Below are positions 41,011 through 50,696 of a DNA stretch of 64,000 nucleotides, piece by piece. Origin of the DNA: JBEKHT01 sp049516595 (GTDB lineage: Bacteria > Chloroflexota > Anaerolineae > Anaerolineales > RBG-16-64-43). How positions within the stretch are numbered: position 1 is the stretch's first letter; the number at the start of each line of letters is the position of its first letter. The stretch covers positions 78,495 through 142,494 of the forward strand of contig JBEKSY010000004.1 in assembly GCA_049516595.1 (NCBI GenBank). Direction: 5' to 3'. Below the pieces are notes generated by a model. It was not told where the DNA came from, did no database searches, and worked only from the letters and a program-made list of their open reading frames with translations. A program made the translations under genes and the position numbers.

Positions 41011-41951
41011 ATCATCCGAAATGGCGATGGAGTTACCCTTTGGCAGAAAAGTACAATGAACACAGGAAAACTACTGAACCACCCTGCCCGCCAGTTTCTC
41101 CCCGGCACACCGTCCCGATCCTCTCTCTGGGCGGATTGGTGATTAATCGCGTCTGCGTGGCCGCGGGTATCGGGATCGTCATTTCGGCGATCCCGGGAAT
41201 CCGGGCCTCGGTGTAGATCCCCCTTCTCCGGGCTCCGAGCGGCGTCCGCGAAGGCACAGAGTCACGGATGCACTGAGGTTTCTCTTCGGTTGCTTAAACG
41301 ATCCCGTCAAGCCAAGCGCTCCTGCCAGGGAGCTCTTCCAAGATGTGTGGCCCCTAAGGAGAAGCGACCCCGCCACCCAGGCGCATGAGGATAGCCCCCA
41401 GACACCTGTTTGGTCTGGGGCCCATCCTGTGTCCAGCTCTGCCAACACCCCGCTTGGGCGATCCGAAGGATAGGGCACACGGCCAGAAGAGGGCGGGGCG
41501 AGGCAGCAACAGACATTTCACCTGCCGGACCCGCTGCGGTTCGGTAAGTCCAGGCGCAAATCCTCCCAGGCCGAGGCAGGATCGCTTGAGTTCGAATTCC
41601 TTGCAATTCCCGCCCCGCCGGCAAGAGACCCACTCCGCACAATTCCCACTCCGTATCACCGCTTCCAGGCTGTAACATAATGGCCCACGGAGCGGCCCTC
41701 GCGCGATTCGCCAGAGAACCCCTTGCGCGAGGTGCCGTAGCTGCGCCGTGGATTTCGATTCCACCATGGGAGAATCTCATGTGTCGCTGGCCTAACCGGG
41801 CCTCCAACACCAACGTCGGGATCCCCGCGTGGAAGCAAGAAGGTGTTTGGGCTAAGATAAGTCCTCTTTCCGGACCGGAGAGTGGCAAGGGCCCTGAGTT
41901 TGCCCTCAACGTTACCCGTCGGAACCGCTGGTGACGGGAAAGAGAGGTCTT
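41011..41951. other. Long gap, nothing recognised
   Basis: About 940 bp without a supported gene. A hairpin CCCCAGAC/GTCTGGGG lies at about 41396-41420 without a T-run. A few residues such as GIGIVISAIPGIRASV read before a stop near 41218 and might be the tail of a lost gene, but this is too short to claim. Confidence 0.4.
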
Positions 41952-43136
41952 GTGCTACGGAGAGGCTCCATTCGCTTCCTGATCCCGCTTGTTGTCATCA
42001 CCGCCCTGGTCATGGCCTTCCTCATCTGGGGCCTCCCGAGTCTCTCCGAACGGGTCCAAATCCCCGCCGGCACGGCGACTCTGGGCTCACAGACCGCTCG
42101 GGGTCGGGTGTTGTATGTCACTCAAGAAGATACGGCGACCCTGGGCGGCAAAAGCCAACCCTACCAGAGGATGATCGTGCAGATACTGGACGGTCAATAC
42201 CAGGGCGTGAAAACCGAGGTGAACTACTACGGCGAGAGTCAATTCCGCCTCGCCCCGGGCGACGAGATCTATGTGGAGCTGGGCAAGAGCCCGAGTGGTC
42301 AACTGCAGGCGAACTACGCCGATTTCGTCCGCATGCAGCCTCTGCTCATCCTGCTCCTGGCCTTTGTGCTGGCGATGCTGGCGATGGGCCGCTGGAAGGG
42401 TCTGGGCAGCCTTGTGGCCCTGGCGATTACCATGGTGGTGATCGTCCGCTATGTCATCCCCCACATCCTCGCGGGAGAGGACCCGGTCCGAGTGAGCTTG
42501 ACGGGGGCGATCCTCCTGGTTGGCGCAACCCTCTATTTGACTTACGGCTGGAACATGAAGACCCACGCGTCCGCCATCAGCATGACGCTTTCGCTCCTGC
42601 TGACCGGGGCCCTCTCGTCGCTCTTCGTGTTCTTGACCCGCTTGACCGGTTACGGGGATGAGAACGTCATGTACCTCATGCAGTCGCTGTCTGCCCAGAT
42701 CGACCCGCGGGGCTTGTTGCTTGGGGCGATGATCATCGGCGCGGTGGGGGTGCTGGGCGACCTGGTCACCTCGCAGTCCGCAGCCGTGGTCGAGATTTAT
42801 GACGCCAACCCGTCCCTGGGTGTCCGGCGGACTTTCGAGAAGGCCATGCGCATTGGCCAGGACCACGTGGCGGCAACCGTCAACACCCTGGTGCTGGCCT
42901 ATACCGGGGCCTCCCTGCCTCTTCTCCTCATGTTCACCCTGGGCAACGGCAACTACGGGTTCTTCATCAACTCAGAATTGCTTTCCGAGGAGATCGTGCG
43001 CACCCTGGTCGGATCCCTGGGGCTGGTGGCTGCGGTCCCGATTTCAACCCTGGTGGCCACCCTTTTGATCGTGAACCAGAAACATCAAGTGCCGGAGAGC
43101 GTCCTCGTCCGCTCCGAGGCGCGGAAGGAGCCATAG
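41952..43136 (+). CDS. YibE/F-family membrane protein
   Basis: The roughly 394-aa protein has an N-terminal helix, an extracytoplasmic beta domain (ARGRVLYVTQEDTATLGGKS, EVNYYGESQFRLAPGDEIYV) and about seven transmembrane helices. YibE/F hallmarks are GRWKGLGSLVALAITMVVI, GAVGVLGDLVTSQSAAVVE and RIGQDHVAATVNTLVLAYTG. The function of this family is not established. The GTG at 41952 is preferred since AAAGAGAGGTCTT precedes it; the GTG at 41931 is also possible. It is monocistronic. Confidence 0.9.
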   Translation: MLRRGSIRFLIPLVVITALVMAFLIWGLPSLSERVQIPAGTATLGSQTARGRVLYVTQEDTATLGGKSQPYQRMIVQILDGQYQGVKTEVNYYGESQFRLAPGDEIYVELGKSPSGQLQANYADFVRMQPLLILLLAFVLAMLAMGRWKGLGSLVALAITMVVIVRYVIPHILAGEDPVRVSLTGAILLVGATLYLTYGWNMKTHASAISMTLSLLLTGALSSLFVFLTRLTGYGDENVMYLMQSLSAQIDPRGLLLGAMIIGAVGVLGDLVTSQSAAVVEIYDANPSLGVRRTFEKAMRIGQDHVAATVNTLVLAYTGASLPLLLMFTLGNGNYGFFINSELLSEEIVRTLVGSLGLVAAVPISTLVATLLIVNQKHQVPESVLVRSEARKEP

Positions 43137-43619
43137 GACGGTCCGGTGCATTCGATAGGTCATGCCGTCCTTGCCGAAAGCCACAGGCCTCCTGGACAGG
43201 AATGACCACGGAGCGGGCAGACCGACTGGCCCCCCCTGCCCGCAATCCTTTCCGTGTTGGGATGCGGGTTAGGAGGGATGACTGGCAGTCTTCCCTGCGC
43301 ATGGGCACTGTCAGGGTGACAAAGGATGGACACTCGCTCGGGCGCCTGGGAGGACCGACTCCTTGCCTCCAAGTGTCCCTTGGGAAGCCTCTGAGCCTGG
43401 ACTTCCGGAGGATCCCGAGACCCAACCCCAAACCCACCGCTGTTCGATGGAGGCGGCCGCTCTGAGCACGTCGGCGCGGATTGGGATTGGAGCAAGCCGG
43501 GGATGGTTCCCTCTCTTTCCCGCTGGCGCCCTGGCGGAATTGCCATTCCTCATGGGACGGCTACACTTGACCCGCGAGCGACGGCGCTCCGCAGGGTGCG
43601 AGATGGGAACTAAGGCTTC
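43137..43619. other. Gap, nothing recognised
   Basis: No supported gene or RNA in this 483-bp segment. Confidence 0.4.
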
Positions 43620-44588
43620 ATGAACACGCGCAAGCGCTATCTGGCGACCATGCGCCATGGCACGCCCGACCACGTGCCCTATTTTGAAGAAGGCATCCGG
43701 ACGGAGGTCTTTGAGGCTTGGCGCAAGCAAGGGATCTCGCCGGAATTCATCCGCGCGAGATTCTCCACCGACCCGCGCGAGGAGATCGAACTCGACGTCG
43801 ATCCCCATCCCAGGCCCAGGCATTGGCCGGCGACGCGCGCGGATCTCAAAGACTTCCAGCGGCGAATCGATCCGCAAGACCCCAGCCGCCTGCCGGAGAA
43901 TTGGCGGGAACGAACGGCCCTCTGGAAGAATCGGGATCATGTGCTCATGCTGCGAGTGCACGAGGGATTCTTTCTGACCATGGGGGTCCGGGACTGGCGT
44001 CGGTTTCACGAATTGATGGACCTATTGGTCGACGATCCGAGGTTCGTGCGAGAGGCCATGCAAATGCAGGGTGAGTTCGTCGCCGCGCTGACGGAGCGGG
44101 CCCTGCAGGAGGTTGAAATCGACTCGGCCATCTTCAGCGAGCCGATTGGAGCCAACCACGGGCCCTTGATCTCGCCGGGGATGTACGCGGATTTGGTCAT
44201 GCCCAGCTACTTACCCGTTCTGGAGGTGCTGCGCCGGCACAATGTGGATATCGTCATCCTGCGCACCTATGCCAATGCCCGTGCCCTGCTTCCGGTCTTG
44301 CTCAACCACGGCCTGGATAGCCTGTGGGCCTGCGAGGTCAACACCGAGGCGATGGACTACCGTTCCCTGCGGCGGGAGTTCGGCCGGAACCTGCGCCTGA
44401 TCGGGGGCATTGACCTGGACGTGCTGCGCAAGAACCCAGAGGCGATTCGCCGCGAGGTGGAGGAAAAAGTCCCGCCTCTGTTGCGGGAGGGGGGCTACGT
44501 TCCACTCGCGGACGGCCGCGTGAGGAAAGATGTCCCCCCGCAAAACTACATCTACTACCGTGAGCTCTTGGAAAGGGTCACAAGGTAA
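43620..44588 (+). CDS. Uroporphyrinogen decarboxylase-family protein
   Basis: The 322-aa TIM-barrel protein starts MNTRKRYLATMRHGTPDHVPYFE, the classic N-terminus of URO-D-like proteins. It continues with MGVRDWRRFHELMDLLVDDP, SEPIGANHGPLISPGMYADLVMP and IGGIDLDVLRKNPEAIRREV. Such proteins outside heme gene clusters are often corrinoid or CoM-type methyltransferases; here no partner methyltransferase or corrinoid protein is adjacent, and true HemE activity is unlikely because the HemE N-terminal RQAGRYLPE motif is missing. The substrate is open. Confidence 0.88.
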   Translation: MNTRKRYLATMRHGTPDHVPYFEEGIRTEVFEAWRKQGISPEFIRARFSTDPREEIELDVDPHPRPRHWPATRADLKDFQRRIDPQDPSRLPENWRERTALWKNRDHVLMLRVHEGFFLTMGVRDWRRFHELMDLLVDDPRFVREAMQMQGEFVAALTERALQEVEIDSAIFSEPIGANHGPLISPGMYADLVMPSYLPVLEVLRRHNVDIVILRTYANARALLPVLLNHGLDSLWACEVNTEAMDYRSLRREFGRNLRLIGGIDLDVLRKNPEAIRREVEEKVPPLLREGGYVPLADGRVRKDVPPQNYIYYRELLERVTR

Positions 44589-45199
44589 GGCGGTTTCCCC
44601 GCCCTCGATCCGACACTCCCCGATACGGGATTCCCGTTCACAGGACGCATCGTCCGCGGGGAATTGGCGGCAAGGCTCGAGCCGGCCTAGTCCCATCCAA
44701 CCATCCGCGCCTGTGCGTTTTGCTCAAGTGTGAGAGCCGCCGCGCCTTCCTGTAGCCAACCCATCCTGGCCATCCCCAGGACGGTTTTCGGCGGGAGGGC
44801 GGTGCATGCAGGTGCCATCTCGGCTTCCCAGAAATCAAGAACATCCCTCTTTCGCTTATCCTTGGCGCTATCCAGAGGTCTCACGCACCACGTTTTCTTC
44901 TCCCCCGCCGCACGCTTCGGGAGCAGCTACCCCCAGCGGATGAGTTGCCCGAGTGTCAAGGGTGATCTATACTCCTCGTGAAGGAAAGCACATCTTGTTC
45001 GGGTGGTTTGTGCCCCCTTTCCAAAATGGCCAACGACAGGTTACCCGGGAAGTCCTGATGCCAAGCTGACCTGTCACGCCTTGCACCAGTTCCAAATGGG
45101 CTCTGCTCGGACATGGCTTGCCTCGAGAGGGAACGGGGAAAAGGAGCACCCCCCGGTCAGGAAACCCGACGGCCGGATTTTGAACACATTGGGAGGCCC
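44589..45199. other. Gap holding one promoter candidate
   Basis: No coding frame is supported in these 610 bp; a promoter candidate lies at 44945-44973. Confidence 0.4.
44945..44973 (+). promoter_or_regulatory. Promoter candidate
   Basis: TTGCCC (44945-44950), a 17-bp spacer and TATACT (44968-44973) point toward the small membrane protein and methyltransferase genes from 45200. Confidence 0.55.
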
Positions 45200-45475
45200 A
45201 TGTCCACTCGGGTTCGAATATTGCTTGGAATCGAGGCATTTGCGGCGTTCGCTCTTCTGGTAGCAGGAGGGGTGTTGGGTGTCCGGGTATACCGGCATCT
45301 CAGGCAAGCACCCCTCTCAGCTCAGAATCAAGTCCTGCTGGTCACGCTGGTTCGCCCTGGCAGTCTGACAAGCTGGCCGGTGAACACCTACGTCCCGGTA
45401 ATGGCGACCATCCAGAGCACAGCACCTGTCGCCTCCCTGGAACTCTGGGCGAGGGGAGGAGAGACCAGTTCATGA
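45200..45475 (+). CDS. Short membrane-anchored protein, possibly a truncated Ig-like protein
   Basis: From ATG 45200 the 91-aa product has one N-terminal transmembrane helix (IEAFAAFALLVAGGVLGV) and then the beginning of an Ig-like beta domain (PVNTYVPVMATIQSTAPVAS then LELWARGG). Chloroflexota proteins with this start usually continue for several hundred residues. Here it ends at a TGA overlapping the ATG of the methyltransferase (ATGA), so it is probably a truncated gene whose end now supplies the ribosome site (GGGGAGGAGAGA) for the next gene. Confidence 0.5.
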   Translation: MSTRVRILLGIEAFAAFALLVAGGVLGVRVYRHLRQAPLSAQNQVLLVTLVRPGSLTSWPVNTYVPVMATIQSTAPVASLELWARGGETSS

Positions 45476-46236
45476 ACCAACCCGCAGCGAACAAACCAGA
45501 CTATGGCAATTGGGTGTCCACCCGATTGCTGTATATCCCCGGCGCGATCTGCCTCCTCGTCGCAGGGCTGTCGTTCCTGATCCCAGCCCTTGCCGTATTC
45601 GCCATTGCCTTCCTTGCGGTATTTGTCTACTTTGCCCATGCACGCTACCGGCTCTCGCCCAGAGGCGGGAACGTCCAGGCCAGGGTCCAGGCCCTGGTGT
45701 TGGACCATCTGGACTGGGAGGGAGAGGGCAAAGCAATTGACATCGGGTGTGGAAACGGTCCCCTCACGATCGCGGTCGCGAAGAGGTTTCCCAAGGCGGA
45801 AGCCATCGGCGTGGACTCCTGGGGGGCCGCTTGGGAGTATTCGAAAGGCGTTTGTGAGAGGAACGCGGAGATCGAGGGGGTGTCCGAACGGACCACCTTC
45901 CAAAGGGCAAGCGCCGCGGCGCTGCCGTTTGAAGATTCGACCTTCGAGGCGGCCGTCAGCAATCTGGTGTTCCACGAGGTGCGCCAGGTGCGGGACAAGA
46001 AGGCATTGATCAAGGAAGCCTTGAGGGTTGTAAGAAAGGGGGGGAGATTTGCGTTTCAGGATCTGTTCCTGTGGAAAAGCGTTTACGGGGATCCGCAGGA
46101 ATTGCTTGCAACCATCCGAGAGTGGGGTATCGAGGAGGTCAGATTCGTTCCCACGCGCGATTTGAAGTTCATTCCAAGGGCTTTGAAACTGCCCTTCATG
46201 CTGGGAACCATCGGGATCCTCGAGGGCAAGAAATGA
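45472..46236 (+). CDS. Membrane-anchored SAM-dependent methyltransferase
   Basis: The 254-aa protein has two N-terminal hydrophobic segments (about residues 19-56) followed by a class I methyltransferase domain. Motif I is AIDIGCGNGPLTIAVAKRFP (90-96 core), then AIGVDSWGAAWEYSKG (acidic residue of motif II), AALPFEDSTFEAAVSNLVFHEV and ALRVVRKGGRFAFQDLF. Substrate unknown; membrane anchoring suggests a lipid, quinone or membrane-bound substrate. It overlaps the preceding short frame by 4 bp. Confidence 0.9.
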   Translation: MNQPAANKPDYGNWVSTRLLYIPGAICLLVAGLSFLIPALAVFAIAFLAVFVYFAHARYRLSPRGGNVQARVQALVLDHLDWEGEGKAIDIGCGNGPLTIAVAKRFPKAEAIGVDSWGAAWEYSKGVCERNAEIEGVSERTTFQRASAAALPFEDSTFEAAVSNLVFHEVRQVRDKKALIKEALRVVRKGGRFAFQDLFLWKSVYGDPQELLATIREWGIEEVRFVPTRDLKFIPRALKLPFMLGTIGILEGKK

Positions 46237-46376
46237 CGCTTCCCCTTCCAGTCGCCTGAAGGATAGGATCCCCCACCATCCGGTCGCATGGGGCAAACAG
46301 AACGCCAAGCCGCAGGGGGAAGACCCTCGAGAGACTAGTGGGATAGCGACGGCACTTCGGCTGCTTCGGACAAGGG

Positions 46377-46673
46377 AAGCATGCTCGGCATTGTCTGGGC
46401 GTGGCTCTGCTCAAGGATGGCGCCCCGCAAGCGGTCTGGACGGGGTCGACCAACGGGACCGAGGGGGCCATCCACGGACCACTGAACCTCACGCAGGCCG
46501 TGTGCGATCCGGCCGTCGCCCAGGCTTACGAGAGCTACTTTCAACTTCTCCACAGAGAAGCCGAGGTCGTTTCTCCCAGGGAAATAGAAAGGACCCTAGC
46601 CTGCAGGCTACGGCCCTTTCCAGACACCACAGGACGGATTAGCCCGATCAAGGGGCTCAATCTGGGGAACTAG
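46377..46673 (+). pseudogene. Phospholipase D-like protein, C-terminal remnant
   Basis: The frame gives VALLKDGAPQAVWTGSTN, then GTEGAIHGPLNLTQAVCD and VAQAYESYFQLLH. This matches the segment after the second HKD motif in PLD-like phosphodiesterases (usually HNKFIVLLKDGxPxAVWTGSTNFTEGG). The HKD itself is degraded to RHCLG and the N-terminal two-thirds are absent. No start or ribosome site is present. Confidence 0.7.
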
Positions 46674-46711
46674 AGTCCTCCCGCGGTTCTATGCCAGCGC
46701 CAGTGGCCTTC

Positions 46712-47389
46712 CTATTTGCACATGTAATACGTGATGTTGCTATACACGAGACTCCGACCCACGACATTCCCCCCCCGATCAACCGCAACGAACTGGTATG
46801 AGAGCGGGGCCGGGTCAAATACGGGACGCGCCTCCGGTGTGACGAAGTCCGCATTGTTGATGTAGCTGTGGGTGACCGATTTCCAGAAGTACGTTGACCC
46901 CGGGTTGTTGTTCATACCAATTCCATTATCCCAATGCAAATACGGTGAGCCAAACCAGGGCAGCGCGGTGAACAGATAGACGTGCGCGAAGTTGCTAAGG
47001 GGAGTGACGATGACCGAGAATTCGACCGAGATCGGCGCACAGGGCCCGTCGTCGTACAAGACACTGGTACTGTGGGTCACACTCGAGAACGTGACCGCCG
47101 AGGCAGGGGGAACTGTTACGAGCGCAAAAGGCGTTGAGGTCGCCGTCGGAATTGGAAGCGGAGTGGCGGTGATGACCACAGCCGTCTGCGTCGGCGCTTC
47201 GGTATCCGTTGGCACCGGTGTCGATGTGTCGGGCGGGGCCAGGGTCACAATGGGCAGCGAGGTCGGCAGGGCCAGGGTCGGCGGAATCGGCTGTGCCCCC
47301 TGACCTGGCACGGCGCAGGCGACAATTGAGGCGACCACCGCCAGGGCGACCGCGCTCAGCGCAAGGGAAGATCGCTTGTGATGTTTCAT
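46712..47389 (-). CDS. Lipoprotein with Thr/Pro-rich linker
   Basis: The 225-aa protein starts at ATG 47389 behind GGAGGAGAG. It has a signal peptide with lipobox SIVAC, an about 70-residue Thr/Pro/Ala linker (STPVPTDTEAPTQTAVV, PTATSTPFA) and a beta-rich C-terminal domain (VEFSVIVTPLSNFAHVYLF, WFGSPYLHWDNGIGMNNN, SYQFVAVDRGGNVVGRS) of unknown family, with Cys near both ends. The linker style is typical of Chloroflexota exported lipoproteins. It is monocistronic. Confidence 0.82.
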   Translation of the reverse strand: MKHHKRSSLALSAVALAVVASIVACAVPGQGAQPIPPTLALPTSLPIVTLAPPDTSTPVPTDTEAPTQTAVVITATPLPIPTATSTPFALVTVPPASAVTFSSVTHSTSVLYDDGPCAPISVEFSVIVTPLSNFAHVYLFTALPWFGSPYLHWDNGIGMNNNPGSTYFWKSVTHSYINNADFVTPEARPVFDPAPLSYQFVAVDRGGNVVGRSLVYSNITYYMCK

Positions 47390-47921
47390 CTCTCCTCCAA
47401 GAGTGGCAGGGGGCGCGCTGGGCCATTCCCCGCCCCGCCGCCCACCCAAAGCATTGGCTCGATGCAGAGCCAATTCTATAGTCAAAGGGCATTTTGCACC
47501 ACTGGGTTTCTGGTGCAAGAGTCGGGCCAGGTGGCCCCGGCCGGAGGGCTCTCCGGCCCGGCCCTGCCTCCTCCCCTCCCAAGTCTGAGTCGCATCTCCC
47601 CGGGGGGCGAGCTGAGCCTCCAAGGAATGCCCCAACCGCCCGGACCCTCATGGCCACCTCGAGGGGCCAAGCCAGTCCATGCGCCGTGGGGTTGCATGCC
47701 CGGGCCCATCTCGCCGGAAACGCCGGCCGCTCGTTCGACCAGCCGGACAAACTGATGCTTCCTGGAGGAGACGCGCGGAGATCGAATGTCCTCAAACTTG
47801 GAGAACCTCCGCTGATCCCTTTCATGGGCGCCTGCGCACCGGATTCGCTCCGGCAGGGGGTCTTCCCAGGCCCGGGGCCCGGGCAAAGAATCCCATCTGA
47901 GCCTTGCCCGCCACCTGCACG
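47390..47921. other. Gap, nothing recognised
   Basis: No supported gene or RNA in these 530 bp. Confidence 0.4.
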
Positions 47922-48350
47922 TCAATGGGGTCCTTCCGATCGTTCCCGGTTGCCTATCAACTGCATGTGCTCGGTCCTCATGCACCGATCCATTATCACC
48001 TTGAGCCCGGCCTGCTCCGCGATTCCCTTCCCCTCGGCGCTGGATATGCCCTCCTGCATCCAAAGGACCTTCGCACCCGTCGCGGCTGCCTGACGGGCGA
48101 TGGCGGGGACCTCCTGCGCGGGTCGGAAGACCTGGATCACGTCCACCGGGAATGGGATGGAGGCAAGATCCGGGTAAGCTTTCTCGCCCAGGATCATCTG
48201 GGCACTCGGGTTGACCGGGATCACCCGATACCCCCGGCTCTGCAGATAGGCCGCCACCTGATAACTGACCTTGGCCGGACTGGAGGAAAGGCCGACCGTG
48301 GCAATTGTGCGAGTCGATTGGAGAATCCCAAGAATCTGATCGTCCGTCAT
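47922..48350 (-). CDS. CoA-binding protein (YccU-like)
   Basis: The 142-aa Rossmann-fold protein belongs to the CoA_binding_2 family. Features are RTIATVGLSSSPAKVSYQVA, SRGYRVIPVNPSAQMILGEK, VDVIQVFRPAQEVPAIARQA, and KVLWMQEGISSAEGKGIAEQ. Family members bind CoA but have no established reaction. Its ATG at 48350 overlaps the stop of the upstream kinase remnant (ATGA), so the original gene order may have been kinase then YccU. Confidence 0.92.
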   Translation of the reverse strand: MTDDQILGILQSTRTIATVGLSSSPAKVSYQVAAYLQSRGYRVIPVNPSAQMILGEKAYPDLASIPFPVDVIQVFRPAQEVPAIARQAAATGAKVLWMQEGISSAEGKGIAEQAGLKVIMDRCMRTEHMQLIGNRERSEGPH

Positions 48351-48871
48351 TTTTCGCCTTGTTCGAGTTGAATAGGAAGGGTGACGCGGAACCAGGTTTC
48401 ACCGGGCCGGGAGGTGAACACAATCTTCCCACGGTGGCGATGCACCACAATGTTGTACGCGATTGGAAGGCCGAGCCCGGTTCCTTCGCCGGGCGGTTTC
48501 GTCGTAAAGAACGGCTCAAAGATCCGCGGCTGGGATTCAGGAGGAAGGCCCTCCCCCGTGTCCCCGATCGCGACCGTTGCGGAACCATTTGAGGCACTCA
48601 TTCGCAGGGTCAGCTGGCCGCGGCCTTTCATGGCTTCCACCGCCTTGGAAATAAGCTTCGTCCAGACTTGGTCGAGCTCGCTTCCATAGCCTCCGATCTG
48701 CGGCAGGTTGGGCGCATACTCCCTCAGGGTCCGGACGCCCGGCTTGAACTTGCGTTTGAGAATGACGAGTGTCCTCTCCAGACCCTGGTGGAGGTCGACC
48801 CTCTGGACGGGTGCGCGGTCGAGGTAGCAATAATCCTTCACGGCGGCGACGATCTGTGTGATTCGTTCCAC
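48347..48871 (-). pseudogene. Histidine-kinase ATPase domain remnant with mutated N-box
   Basis: Only the HATPase half of a sensor kinase remains: ITQIVAAVKDYCYLDRAPVQ, then YGSELDQVWTKLISKAVEAM, GDTGEGLPPE, PRIFEPFFTTKPPGEGTGLG and LPIAYNIVVHRHRGK. The N-box reads LISKAVEAM where kinases have LIDNAxDAM, so the essential Mg-ATP Asn is Lys. The phosphoacceptor-His domain is gone. The frame runs back to about 48930 and then meets a propeller remnant on the opposite strand. I treat it as a decayed gene. Confidence 0.75.
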
Positions 48872-48937
48872 GGCCTCCCCTACTTCTCGCAGCAGGCCGT
48901 AGAGCGTCCCACTGGCCGCAAGCCCTTCGACGCGGTG

Positions 48938-49271
48938 GAGGCTCCATTCTTCTCGCCAGATGGGGCCCTCCTGACTTTCAGCGCGAAGGGGTTAGGCCCC
49001 GTCCAGTCGCTCTCGCCGCTTGACCAGCTCTTGGCAGTGCAGCCGGTCCTCGCCGATGGAGCTCCCTCAGACTGGTGGCGCATCCCTGTCACGCGGGGTC
49101 AGCCCAAACGTCTCACCTCAGTGTACCAATCAGGGCTGTATGGGAACAACGCGCCGGACGGCAAGCACGTGGACTTCGTCACCGAATCAGGGATGTTTGT
49201 GATGAACCTGGATGGGACGGGGCTGGTGAAGGTATTGGACTCTGCTGCCTCGGGAACCGTTCCATCGCTCG
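48938..49271 (+). pseudogene. PD40/TolB-like beta-propeller, C-terminal remnant
   Basis: In one plus-strand frame: EAPFFSPDGALLTFSAKG, ADGAPSDWWRIPVTRGQPKR, NAPDGKHVDFVTESGMFVMN and LDGTGLVKVLDSAASG. These are PD40 propeller repeats (SPDG/APDGKH motifs). The reading frame upstream of 48938 is antisense to the kinase remnant. No start or signal peptide remains. It is tail-to-tail with the PNPOx-like gene and head-to-head with the kinase fragment, which suggests an old rearrangement. Confidence 0.65.
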
Positions 49272-50311
49272 GGTGGGGCAGCGGACGATTGCTGTCTGCC
49301 GGAGACCGCGGGGAGCCAGAGGCGGCCTCGAACCGCAGGCCAGCCCGGCAATTCCGTTGAGATTCCAGCTACCCTTTCTATTGGGGCTGTTGCTCGTCTA
49401 CGGAAGAATGGGAGGTGACTTTCACCCCCCTCGGAAGCCTGCGGCGAGAGATGAAGCACGCGCCGAAGCTTCGCGGCGTTCTGAATCTCACATACCATGA
49501 CACCCTGCACAGGATATGGCTCCTGGTCCTGAACCAAGGGATCCATGCGCTGGTGCCGTTCCGACCGCAAGTTCTGGTACCGCCCCTGTCCACTAATCTC
49601 CACGGCGTCGCCATCATCCAAATCGGGAATCAGAAGCGTGAGAGAGCCTGTGGCCCGAATATTTCCGGCGCTCTTGAAGACACCGTCCCCAAGGTACTCC
49701 GTCCACGTGAGAGTTCTCTGCAAAGAATCGAGCTTGAGGAATCCAGGCTGACCTCCGCGATGAGCAACATCAGGATGGCCCTGGGGACTGATGCTCGCCA
49801 GGAATGAGGTCTCCGCCTTGGCCAACAGTTGAGCCAGCCAGGGGTTGTCCAAGGAAAGCGGCTCCCGGGACTCGGGACCAATCAGCAGGTCACTCGCGAT
49901 AGGGAGAGAGGAAGCCATGTACTTGCGACAGAGCGTGAAAGTCTCGTCGGCCAGAAGCTCCAGCCCATCCGCGTGTTGCCAGACGGTTCCGTTGACCCGG
50001 GCCCGGCGAGCCTGGCTCAGATTTATGAGGAGCCCTCCGCAACGGGCCCCGGAGGGAACGTGCTTGGCAAGGATGGAGGGGAAGATAATCCTGTTCGGCG
50101 AGTGTGGCTCAACCTCGACCAGCGGTGGAGGCCCGGAAAGGAGCGTGAATTGCAGAGTACCCTGTCGGTCAGTGGAAAGCAGAGCAAGATCGGCAATTCC
50201 TGCGAACTCGCCCACCGGGCCGACCCAGTCGGCAAGATTGTCAGCGACATGGGTGGTTTTCGCTTCCGCCTGGATCGCGCGTTGTCCATCGTGATAAACC
50301 AGTGGAGCCAT
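49187..50311 (-). CDS. Pyridoxamine 5'-phosphate oxidase-like FMN-binding protein
   Basis: The open frame of 374 codons starts at ATG 50311. Residues 1-290 look like two split-barrel FMN-binding folds: ADLALLSTDRQGTLQFTLLS and HVPSGARCGGLLINLSQARR in the first, ETSFLASISPQGHPDVAHRG and TWTEYLGDGVFKSAGNIRAT in the second. Such proteins bind FMN, F420 or heme. The last about 80 residues (after LRRVLHLSPQASEGG) are low-complexity and antisense to the propeller remnant, so the original C-terminus has probably been lost or lies near 49430. The plausible promoter is at 50426-50454. Confidence 0.75.
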   Translation of the reverse strand: MAPLVYHDGQRAIQAEAKTTHVADNLADWVGPVGEFAGIADLALLSTDRQGTLQFTLLSGPPPLVEVEPHSPNRIIFPSILAKHVPSGARCGGLLINLSQARRARVNGTVWQHADGLELLADETFTLCRKYMASSLPIASDLLIGPESREPLSLDNPWLAQLLAKAETSFLASISPQGHPDVAHRGGQPGFLKLDSLQRTLTWTEYLGDGVFKSAGNIRATGSLTLLIPDLDDGDAVEISGQGRYQNLRSERHQRMDPLVQDQEPYPVQGVMVCEIQNAAKLRRVLHLSPQASEGGESHLPFFRRRATAPIERVAGISTELPGWPAVRGRLWLPAVSGRQQSSAAPPERWNGSRGSRVQYLHQPRPIQVHHKHP

Positions 50312-50425
50312 GTGTGGTCCCCTTCGCCTTACCAGCGGGAATCGCCGGGAGAAAGTGGCCCCGCACCCAAGGGGCGTCTCGCCGGTTGCCGGTTCAACCT
50401 GTTCATATCTGACAATGAATGTCGC

Positions 50426-50454
50426 ATTATAGCACCCCCGGCCGGAGGTGCCTA
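50426..50454 (-). promoter_or_regulatory. Promoter candidate of the PNPOx-like gene
   Basis: On the minus strand TAGGCA (50454-50449), 17 bp, then a perfect TATAAT (50431-50426). Confidence 0.55.
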
Positions 50455-50531
50455 CCCTCCAGAAGGGCTTTCCTAGGAGGGTTCCCGGGAGCCTCAGCCT
50501 GTTTGGCGCCTAGTTGGGACAGCGCTTCTCC

Positions 50532-50560
50532 TTGCGTCCGGCAAGGAAGACAAGTATAGT
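50532..50560 (+). promoter_or_regulatory. Promoter candidate of the small gene at 50697
   Basis: TTGCGT (50532-50537), a 17-bp spacer and TATAGT (50555-50560). Confidence 0.6.
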
Positions 50561-50696
50561 GGATAATAATTGTTGGAATTGGAGCATCCTCGATGATAGG
50601 AATGCCAGAATGACTGACAATGGACCCCAGACGCTCTCGTGCCGGGAGCCAGGCCGGGTCGCAGGGTGACGGGATTGGTTGCGCCAGGAGGCAAGA

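Noticed and set aside
41396..41420. Hairpin CCCCAGAC/GTCTGGGG as a terminator
   Set aside because: No T-run follows on either strand and no gene ends nearby.
43311..44009. 232-codon minus-strand frame
   Set aside because: Antisense to the URO-D-type gene and unrelated to any motif.
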